Of a stretch of 64,000 nucleotides of DNA, positions 58,472 through 64,000 are shown piece after piece. The position numbers were made by a program, and so were the translations under genes. Below the pieces are notes generated by a model, which was not told where the DNA came from, did not search any database, and saw only the letters and a program-made list of their open reading frames with translations. Positions within the stretch are counted from its first letter, which is position 1, and the number at the start of each line of letters is the position of its first letter. The stretch spans positions 980,820-1,044,819 of the forward strand of contig NZ_CP025999.1 in assembly GCF_003086695.1 (NCBI RefSeq), read 5' to 3'. This DNA comes from Stenotrophomonas sp. SAU14A_NAIMI4_8. Its GTDB lineage: Bacteria > Pseudomonadota > Gammaproteobacteria > Xanthomonadales > Xanthomonadaceae.

Positions 58472-58713
58472 TGCGCAGTCCCAACGAACTGTTCGAGTCG
58501 TATGTCGAACACAGCTATCGTTACTACCAGCTCGATGAGCCGGTCATCCCGGACTCCCACTTCGACCTGATGTGCGTTGATCTGCTGAAAGTGTTCGGCG
58601 AGGTCACTCATCCCGACAAGCGGCTGACGAGCGAGGACGCACTCCAGGCCGGAACCGGCTTCCAGATGATGTTCAAGTGGCCGCAGTGGGTGAAGGACCG
58701 GGTGGCCGAATGA
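58471..58713 (+). CDS. Small protein resembling NAD-dependent DNA ligase domain Ia
   Basis: 80 residues. SYRYYQLDEPVIPDSHFDLM with VDLLKVF resembles the Ia helix-turn of NAD-dependent ligases (YYxxDxPxxxDxxYDxLxxxL), which binds NMN. No adenylation domain follows, so it cannot be a ligase by itself. ATG overlaps the previous stop. Confidence 0.6.
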   Translation: MRSPNELFESYVEHSYRYYQLDEPVIPDSHFDLMCVDLLKVFGEVTHPDKRLTSEDALQAGTGFQMMFKWPQWVKDRVAE

Positions 58714-59471
58714 CCACCCTGCTGCTCGACGCAGACATCTTCGCGTTCGCAGCTTCGTCTGCTACCGAGAAAGTCTTCTACTTCAACGGCGTTGACCAAG
58801 AGCCCTCCGTCTCTGAGAACCTGGAGGAGGGCATGCGCAAGGCCAAGGCCGACATCGAAGCGGTCGCCAACAAGCTGAAGGCAACCCGGCTGATCGTCTG
58901 CCTGACCGACACCGAGAACTTCCGGTACGGGGTCTACCCGGACTACAAGGGCAACCGCAAGAACCTGCGCAAGCCGAGCACCCTCCGCGCCATCAAGGAC
59001 TACCTGGGCCGCAACTACGAGACCTACCAGCGTCCCGGCCTGGAGGCCGACGACTGCATGGGCATCCTGTCAACCCACAAGACGCTGATCCCGGGTCGGA
59101 AGGTGATCGTCTCCGACGACAAGGATATGCAGACCATCCCCGGCCTGCTGTTCAACCCGAAGAAGGACCGTGAGGTCCGGACGATCACCGAGGTCATGGC
59201 CGACCGTTACTTCATGCGCCAGACCATGATCGGGGACTCGACCGACGGCTACCCCGGTGCGCCCGGGATCGGCGAGAAGTCCCCCTTCGTGACCGGGCTG
59301 GAGGAGTGCAAGACAGCCAAGGAGATGTGGGAGCTTGTGAAGGCCGCCTACGCCAAGAAGGGCTTGACGGAGAAGGACGCGATTGTTCAAGCCCGGTGTG
59401 CCCGCATCCTGCGCGCCAACGACTGGGACTTCCCGAACAAGCGGGTCCGCCTCTGGACGCCGCCGTTTTGA
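58710..59471 (+). CDS. 5'-3' exonuclease (T7 gp6-like)
   Basis: 253 residues. LLLDADIFAFAASSA, VCLTDTENFRYGVYPDYKGN, GLEADDCMGI, VIVSDDKDMQTIPG and MIGDSTDGYPGAPGIGEKS follow the FEN/gp6 metal-binding motifs in order. The end ILRANDWDFPNKRVRLWTPP closely parallels T7 gp6 (ILRFNEYNF). Removes RNA primers and degrades host DNA. ATG overlaps the previous stop by 4 bp. Confidence 0.94.
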   Translation: MTTLLLDADIFAFAASSATEKVFYFNGVDQEPSVSENLEEGMRKAKADIEAVANKLKATRLIVCLTDTENFRYGVYPDYKGNRKNLRKPSTLRAIKDYLGRNYETYQRPGLEADDCMGILSTHKTLIPGRKVIVSDDKDMQTIPGLLFNPKKDREVRTITEVMADRYFMRQTMIGDSTDGYPGAPGIGEKSPFVTGLEECKTAKEMWELVKAAYAKKGLTEKDAIVQARCARILRANDWDFPNKRVRLWTPPF

Positions 59472-59488
59472 TTGTGGCGCACCCAAGA
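59471..59488 (+). promoter_or_regulatory. Candidate phage promoter, copy E
   Basis: GATTGTGGCGCACCCAAG, overlapping the exonuclease stop codon, upstream of the tRNA cluster and the structural genes. It is the fourth copy of the GCACCCAAG element and would drive late transcription. Confidence 0.6.
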
Positions 59489-59567
59489 GGGACAGATAGT
59501 CCTTACAGAGCAACCTAAGGTTACTTAGGTGCTCCGGCCCCCTGCTCAAGGTGCGGGGGCCACAATG

Positions 59568-59640
59568 CTGCGTGTAGCTCAGTGGCGAGAGCACCGGACG
59601 TGGAGTCCGGAGGACGGGGGTTCGAGTCCCCTCACGCGGC
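59568..59640 (+). tRNA. Phage tRNA, Pro-like (anticodon TGG)
   Basis: Acceptor CTGCGTG/CACGCGG, D-arm GCTC..GAGC, anticodon stem CCGGA/TCCGG and T-arm GGGGG/CCCCT form a full cloverleaf of 73 nt; anticodon position reads TGG (59601-59603). Position 33 is G instead of U, and CCA is not encoded, so charging and decoding are uncertain. Proline identity is supported by C1:G72 only. Confidence 0.7.
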
Positions 59641-59644
59641 CCCT

Positions 59645-59724
59645 CGGTGGACGAGGTGATTGGCAGGAGGACCAGGTCCGAGGTAAGCCCAATCGACAGG
59701 TGACGATTCCTGTCCCACCGGCCA
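59645..59724 (+). other. tRNA-like segment with encoded CCA
   Basis: CGGTGGA/CCCACCG acceptor-like ends plus ACAGG-TGACGATT-CCTGT T-arm-like hairpin and GCCA end lie between two phage tRNAs. The middle does not fold into a normal anticodon arm, and pair 7:66 is mismatched. It could be a decayed or atypical tRNA. Confidence 0.4.
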
Positions 59725-59728
59725 TTTT

Positions 59729-59804
59729 TGGCGAGTAGCTCAATTGGTAGAGCAGCGGCCCGTTAAGCCGCCAGTTGCAGGTTCAAGTCCTGCCTTGCCA
59801 GCCA
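59729..59804 (+). tRNA. Phage tRNA-Asn (GTT)
   Basis: Acceptor TGGCGAG/CTTGCCA (one G-T pair), D-arm GCTC..GAGC, anticodon loop CCGTTAA with stem GCGGC/GCCGC, and encoded CCA. Confidence 0.9.
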
Positions 59805-59926
59805 CATCGGGGGGCACCGTAAGCGGCGCGACAGTGTCCAGGTGTCCCCACTCAGTTCCCCTCCTCACCAAGCCAGCGCGCCGCCCATCAGGGAATAGCC
59901 CGTGCACGGTGGGGAGGGCTGTATAC

Positions 59927-60002
59927 AGCGAGATAGCTCAGTTGGCAGAGCAGTGGGCTCATATCCCACCTGTCGCCGGTTCAAGTCCGGCTCTCGCTCC
60001 CA
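59927..60002 (+). tRNA. Phage tRNA-Met (CAT)
   Basis: Acceptor AGCGAGA/TCTCGCT, anticodon loop CTCATAT with stem GTGGG/CCCAC, T-arm GCCGG/CCGGC and CCA. Reads as elongator Met, though a lysidine-modified tRNA-Ile2 is possible. Confidence 0.88.
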
Positions 60003-60032
60003 AGCACTGATCACTGGTCGCCAGGGATCACT

Positions 60033-60082
60033 AATAGCCTCACCACTCCGATTCTCTCCCGGAGCTGGTGGGGCTATTTTTT
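60033..60082 (+). terminator. Strong terminator after the phage tRNA cluster
   Basis: Long stem-loop AGCCTCACCA ... TGGTGGGGCT with an inner CTCC/GGAG hairpin and a run of seven T. It separates the tRNAs from the structural gene block. Confidence 0.8.
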
Positions 60083-60095
60083 TCGAGAACTCCGC

Positions 60096-60296
60096 ATGGC
60101 TACTCAGAACGAACGCTGGGCTGAGGCCACAGCGCTGCAGGCCGAGGGGCTCGTGAAGCTCCTCGAAGAGACCTACCCGACTACGCCCACTGCCGCCGAC
60201 ACAGACCGAGAGGTCTGGATGAAGCTCGGCGCCGCGCGGCTGATCGGTCACCTCAAGTCCCTTGCGGACTCCTCACGACGCGAGAGGTCGCCCTGA
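60096..60296 (+). CDS. Small phage protein before the structural genes
   Basis: 66 residues, MATQNERWAEATALQAEGLV start, soluble helical. Its stop overlaps the next start (TGATG). Function unknown. Confidence 0.5.
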   Translation: MATQNERWAEATALQAEGLVKLLEETYPTTPTAADTDREVWMKLGAARLIGHLKSLADSSRRERSP

Positions 60297-60673
60297 TGTG
60301 CAACGTAACGAAGGGCACGCTCGGCAAGATCACGCACCCGGGCCTCAACAAGGTGCTCGGCCAGAAGACCGTGGACAAGCTCTCGGACCCCCTGAACCTC
60401 TTCCCCAACGCTCCGAAGACGGAGAAGGAAGAGGAGAAGGTCGTCCAGTACCTGTCGAACGTCTGGCTGGACGGCGCAGCGTCGTCCGAGGGCATCACCC
60501 GCAATGCGCTGCGCATGGACCTGGGTAGTGGGCAGAAGCCCACGGTACGCCTTCCTGTCGTAGCGACGCCGGTCGAGATGCCGATGCCGTCTCCCACTCC
60601 GCCGAGCAACCTCGGCATGCGAACCGGTGGTGGCTCATCGCCCTGGCGGAACGTGCAAACCCAACTGAGATGA
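60296..60673 (+). CDS. Phage hypothetical, probable virion/tail-assembly accessory
   Basis: 125 residues. Basic N-terminal half, a Pro-rich linker (MPMPSPTPPSNLGM) and GGGSSPWRN near the end. It sits between exonuclease and portal genes, the place of T7 gp7/gp7.3, so an assembly role is likely but unproved by sequence. Confidence 0.5.
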   Translation: MCNVTKGTLGKITHPGLNKVLGQKTVDKLSDPLNLFPNAPKTEKEEEKVVQYLSNVWLDGAASSEGITRNALRMDLGSGQKPTVRLPVVATPVEMPMPSPTPPSNLGMRTGGGSSPWRNVQTQLR

Positions 60674-60680
60674 GCCCACC

Positions 60681-62249
60681 ATGACCGATGCCTCCAAGCA
60701 ACCGGTGGTGTCGGCGAAGGGCCTCTGGAACGCGAACTCGTCGGCGCACTCTGCGCCGTTGACCCGCGCCCGCACGGCCTCTGCGCTCACCATTCCGTCG
60801 CTCCTTCCCCCGGAAGGCAGCAACGATTCAAGCACCCTGACGAACCCGTATCAGTCCCTGGGCTCGCGCGGCGTCAACAACCTCGCTTCCAAGATGCTGA
60901 TGGCCCTGTTCCCGCCCGGCAGCGCGCCGTTCCGGTACACGCTCTCGAAGATCGCACGCCAAGGCGCTGGGACCGAAGACACGTCCGAGGTCGAGGCGGC
61001 ACTCGCACAGCGAGAGAGCGACATCATGGATCAGGTCGAGGCTTCGCCTCAGCGCCCGATCCTCTACGAATACTTCCTGCATCTGATCGTGGCCGGTAAT
61101 GCCGTCCTCTTCTATCCCGATATGCAGAACGTGCGGATGTATACCCTGGATCAGTTCCGGGCACGCCGTACACCGTCGGGCGCAATGCTCGACCTCGCGA
61201 TCCTGGAGAAGGTCTCTCCGGCCGGACTGCCGCTTGAAGTCGTCACGGCGTGTGACTTGGACCCCACCTCGAATGAAGACGTCGAGATGTATACCGCCGC
61301 GCAGTGGCGCGCTGGCAAGTGTGTGTACTGGCAGGAAATCAACGACATCGAAGTCCCCGGCTCGCGCTCCACAGTGCCCGCCGACAAGGCCCCGTGGATC
61401 GTTGGTCGCTGGAAGGCGGTGCCGAGTTCTCACTACGGCCGAGGCCATATCGAGGAGCTGCTGGGTGACCTCATCTCCTACGACGGCATCTGCGAGGCAA
61501 TCGTGCGGTTCGCCGCAGTGGCCGCCAAGATCGTCTTCCTGAAGCACCCGTCGTCATCGACTCGAATCGAGGACATCACGAACGCCGAGTCCGGCGACTG
61601 TGTGGCGGGCAGCAAGGCCGACATCGACGTCCTGCAGCTGGAGAAGTACGCAGACTTCCAGGTGGCCCAGAAGACGGGCGAGTCCCTGGAGCAGCGCCTC
61701 TCGCAGGCCTTCCTGCTGCAGTCGGGTACGACCCGCAACGCCGAACGCGTCACGGCCGAGGAAATCCGGCAGACCGCTCAGGAGCTGGAGGACGTCGTCG
61801 GCGGCATCTACACGGTCCAGTCGCAAGACCTGCAGCTCCCGTGGGTGAACCGAACGATTCACATCCTGGAGAAGGGGCGGCTCATCCCGCAGCTTCCCAA
61901 GGGCTCCGTGACGCCCGTCATCGTTACCGGCTTCCAGGCCCTCGGCCGGAATCACCAGCTCAACCAGCTTCGCGGCTTCGTTGCGGACGTCTTCCAGATG
62001 CTGACGCCGCAGTACGCATTGCCGCTGCTCAACGCGCCGGTCCTGGCACAGCGTCTCGGCACCGGTTGGGGCGTAACGAACCTGACGGAAATCCTCAAGT
62101 CCCCCGAGCAGGTCAAGCAGGAGCAGGTGGCTGCGCAGCAGCAGGCCATGGCCTCCAACCTGATCGACAAGGCCGCAGGCCCGATGGCCCAGGGCGTTGC
62201 ACGGGGCGACATCGACCCATCCCAGCTCGGCCAGATGGCCCAGCAATAA
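60681..62249 (+). CDS. Portal (head-to-tail connector) protein, gp8-like
   Basis: 522 residues (T7 gp8 536). NPYQSLGSRGVNNLASKMLM and ALFPPGSAPFRYTL near the N-terminus match the T7 connector start. LIVAGNAVLFYPDMQNVRMY and the C-terminal Gln-rich helix fit the wing and crown. Twelve copies form the DNA channel at the head vertex. Confidence 0.95.
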   Translation: MTDASKQPVVSAKGLWNANSSAHSAPLTRARTASALTIPSLLPPEGSNDSSTLTNPYQSLGSRGVNNLASKMLMALFPPGSAPFRYTLSKIARQGAGTEDTSEVEAALAQRESDIMDQVEASPQRPILYEYFLHLIVAGNAVLFYPDMQNVRMYTLDQFRARRTPSGAMLDLAILEKVSPAGLPLEVVTACDLDPTSNEDVEMYTAAQWRAGKCVYWQEINDIEVPGSRSTVPADKAPWIVGRWKAVPSSHYGRGHIEELLGDLISYDGICEAIVRFAAVAAKIVFLKHPSSSTRIEDITNAESGDCVAGSKADIDVLQLEKYADFQVAQKTGESLEQRLSQAFLLQSGTTRNAERVTAEEIRQTAQELEDVVGGIYTVQSQDLQLPWVNRTIHILEKGRLIPQLPKGSVTPVIVTGFQALGRNHQLNQLRGFVADVFQMLTPQYALPLLNAPVLAQRLGTGWGVTNLTEILKSPEQVKQEQVAAQQQAMASNLIDKAAGPMAQGVARGDIDPSQLGQMAQQ

Positions 62250-62261
62250 CTGAGAGAGAAC

Positions 62262-63035
62262 ATGCCTGATCCCGTACCCGAAGTCGTCCCCGGCAATGAA
62301 GGGGGCGCGCCCGCCGCAGTAGTCGCTCCGACCCGCCCGGACAACGTGCCGGAGAAGTTCTGGAACGCTGAGACCGGCGCGGTCAATACCGAAGCTCTGC
62401 TGGCGTCCTACGCCGAAGCGGAGCGGAAGTTGTCCGAGGCGCCGCCGCAGGTCGAAACGCCGCCCGCCATCGAAGCGCCCGCGAGCGTGACGAACCAGGA
62501 GGCCTACAAGGCCGCTGCAACTCGCGCATCCGAGGAGCTGGCTCAGGCTGGCGCTATCTCCGACGAGACCTACGGCCTGCTCGAAGCAGCCGGTGTGCCG
62601 CGCGAGGCAGTCGATGCACACGTCGCCGGCCAGAACGCAATGTTCGAGCTGCGGACGCTCCAGGTCTCCAGCGAAGTCGGCGGTCCGGATCAGTACCGGG
62701 CACTGCTCGACTGGGCGGTCGCCGGTTCGTACACGGTTGAAGAGGCGGAGGCGTTCAACGCCGCCGTGTTTGGCCCCGACAAGAACGCCGCACTCGAAGC
62801 AGTGCGCACCCTCCAGAACAGGTACAACGAAGCTATGGGCACCGAAGGCCGAATGGTCATGGGCGAATCCGCCAACACCGTCCCGGGCGGCTACACGACC
62901 AAGTCCGAGTGGCTGGCCGACATCCGAAAGCCCGAGTACAAGACCGACCCGGCGTTCCGCGCCAGCGTCGAGAAGAAGCTGCAGGCCGCGTTGCAGAACG
63001 GCGTGCCGCTGGGCGTGAGCATCAACCGCCGATAA
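62262..63035 (+). CDS. Capsid scaffolding protein (gp9-like)
   Basis: 257 residues, acidic and Ala/Pro/Glu-rich at the N-terminus, helical in the middle, with EKFWNAETGAVNTEALLASY of the phage scaffold type and a basic C-terminal end (KKLQAALQNGVPLGVSINRR) for capsid contact. Ribosome site GAGAGAAC. Between portal and capsid as in T7. Confidence 0.85.
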   Translation: MPDPVPEVVPGNEGGAPAAVVAPTRPDNVPEKFWNAETGAVNTEALLASYAEAERKLSEAPPQVETPPAIEAPASVTNQEAYKAAATRASEELAQAGAISDETYGLLEAAGVPREAVDAHVAGQNAMFELRTLQVSSEVGGPDQYRALLDWAVAGSYTVEEAEAFNAAVFGPDKNAALEAVRTLQNRYNEAMGTEGRMVMGESANTVPGGYTTKSEWLADIRKPEYKTDPAFRASVEKKLQAALQNGVPLGVSINRR

Positions 63036-63045
63036 GTCCTGCCGT

Positions 63046-63069
63046 GGCCCCGAGGTTTTCCTCGGGGCC
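63046..63069. other. Perfect hairpin between scaffold and capsid genes
   Basis: GGCCCCGAGG-TTTT-CCTCGGGGCC, a perfect 10-bp stem, without a following U-run. It is more like an RNA-processing or mRNA-stabilising element than a terminator. An open frame without start codon lies over it to 63205. Confidence 0.6.
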
Positions 63070-63247
63070 GCGTGACGTTTACGCCGACGAAACCTTCGTC
63101 GATGGCGACAGCGCAACCAGCGCGCAAATCCAACTGATCAGCTTGCAGCCCGCCACGGTGGACAACTGCGAGACGCAGCTGCGTGTGCGCCGCAAGAGCG
63201 CCTGAAGCCAGCCGCTTCACAACCCATTTCCCTCTTGGAAGAACAAC

Positions 63248-64000
63248 ATGACCAACGCTGCAATTTCCTACGGTGCCCAGAAGGGCGGCGCGGGTGACAC
63301 CGACGCCCTGCGCCTCGTCCAGTACGGTGGCGAGGTGCTGGAGGCCTTCAACTCCAACGTCGTGATGAACGGCCTGATCCGCAACCGCTCCATCTCGGGC
63401 GGCAAGACCGCTCAGTTCCCGGCCTTCTTCAAGGCCTTCGCCGATCTGATGGTGCCGGGCACCGAGCTGACCGGCAAGGACGTGCTGAAGAACGAAGTGA
63501 CCATCGAAGCTGATGGCCTGCTGATCCACGACATCTACGTGGATCGCATCGACGAGATGCTGCTGCACTACGACCTGCGCGGTCCGTACGCCAAGGCGCA
63601 GGGCGCAGCCATCGCTCGCATCTACGACGTCATGGGCCAGATGCTGGTGTTCAAGGCCTCGCAGGGTGCAGAGCTGTTCCCGGGTGACGGCGGTGGCACC
63701 ACCATCACCGAGTCGGCCTCCCAGGACTTCATGACCTCGGGCAGCGACCTGATCGACTCGCTGAACGCTGCCAAGCTGGCCCTGGAGCAGAAGGACGTCG
63801 ATACCAACGTGCTGCACTCGGTGCTGCTGCCGCTGCAGTGGTCGCTGATCGCGAACTCGGACAAGAACATCAACCGCGACTTCGGCGGCCAGGGTTCCAC
63901 CGCGTCCACGGTCCTGCGCACCATCAGCGACATCCAGATCCACAAGTCGAACAACTTCATGTTCGGCCGTGATGTGACCGCCTACAACGCGACCACCAAC
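63248..64000 (+). CDS. Major capsid protein (gp10-like), 3' end outside the window
   Basis: First 251 residues, in frame to the window edge. MTNAAISYGAQKGGAGDTDA start, then QYGGEVLEAFNSNVVMNGLI, RSISGGKTAQFPAF and IEADGLLIHDIYVDRIDEML closely parallel T7 gp10A (RSISSGKSAQFP; IDGLLTADVLIYDIED). Forms the icosahedral shell. The start follows CTTGGAAGAACAAC. Whether a gp10B-like frameshift product exists cannot be seen. Confidence 0.94.
   Translation, partial: MTNAAISYGAQKGGAGDTDALRLVQYGGEVLEAFNSNVVMNGLIRNRSISGGKTAQFPAFFKAFADLMVPGTELTGKDVLKNEVTIEADGLLIHDIYVDRIDEMLLHYDLRGPYAKAQGAAIARIYDVMGQMLVFKASQGAELFPGDGGGTTITESASQDFMTSGSDLIDSLNAAKLALEQKDVDTNVLHSVLLPLQWSLIANSDKNINRDFGGQGSTASTVLRTISDIQIHKSNNFMFGRDVTAYNATTN

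Noticed and set aside
62909..63205. 98-codon frame overlapping the end of the scaffold gene
   Set aside because: Its 5' two-thirds lies inside the scaffold gene without a ribosome site; only the start-less 3' part is noted as a finding.
43424..64000. Integrase, CI-like repressor or terminase gene in the visible prophage
   Set aside because: Searched by motif among all open frames (tyrosine recombinase R..HxxR..Y, HTH, Walker A terminase); none found. They would have to lie beyond the window.

Overview
The window is chromosomal DNA of a Stenotrophomonas (S. maltophilia complex) strain, entered at its right side by a prophage. The host assignment rests on high-GC xanthomonad gene content (OmpA with a TSP3 linker, S46 dipeptidyl peptidase, TorF-type porin, oar-like TonB receptor, NAD-type isocitrate dehydrogenase, phoB-phoR-ppk-ppx order). 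It also rests on many GTAG-headed palindromes, which match the SMAG repeat family described in S. maltophilia. No database search was possible; family names come from motif recognition.

Host part, about 1-43380. 1-7 kb: OmpA porin, two small exported proteins sharing a C-terminal FDAWMKA motif on either side of an rRNA pseudouridine synthase, Kbl, a TorF-type porin and a putative secreted zinc peptidase. 7-17 kb: Tdh, a DPP7-type peptidase, histidine phosphatase, FolC, a double-SPOR protein, CvpA, PurF and a DUF455 protein. 17-25.6 kb: a DUF2235 lipase-like protein, a secreted metzincin, LpxH, a PAP2 phosphatase, a GT4 glycosyltransferase and a large TonB-dependent receptor. 26-33 kb is a phosphate/polyphosphate block on the minus strand: phoB (with an upstream Pho-box-like repeat), phoR, ppk and ppx. 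Ppk and ppx are separated by a 1.3-kb stretch holding a six-unit tandem array of composite palindromes and a 176-bp inverted-repeat element. 33-40 kb: an M48 peptidase with TPR-like tail, glutaredoxin, an AhpD-like protein, NAD isocitrate dehydrogenase, an isochorismatase-fold hydrolase, a LysR regulator, flavin reductase and a BI-1/YccA protein. 40.5-43.3 kb: tRNA-Pro, -Arg, -His and two tRNA-Lys, a lipoprotein and a ClC transporter.

Prophage part, about 43424 to the window end. A tRNA-Leu(TAG) gene is cut in its anticodon stem and followed by a T7-type (Autographiviridae-like) podovirus genome, almost all on the plus strand. Its order is: membrane protein, single-subunit RNA polymerase, a putative Fe(II)/2-oxoglutarate oxygenase, gp2.5-like SSB, RusA-type resolvase, T7-lysozyme-type amidase, primase-helicase, dATP/dGTP diphosphohydrolase-like protein, nucleotidyltransferase-like protein, DNA polymerase, LAGLIDADG endonuclease, holin/spanin lysis cassette, small proteins, gp6-like exonuclease, tRNAs, portal, scaffold and major capsid (cut by the window edge). 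A repeated 18-bp element built on GCACCCAAG sits upstream of the RNA polymerase and three later blocks and is the best candidate for the phage polymerase promoter. Integrase, repressor, terminase and tail genes are not in this window.

The most unusual part is the prophage: a T7-type phage, normally strictly lytic, lodged in a tRNA-Leu gene with a putative promoter set, integrase-arm-like iterons, nucleotide-metabolism and oxygenase-like accessory genes, a homing endonuclease overlapping the polymerase gene, and its own tRNAs.
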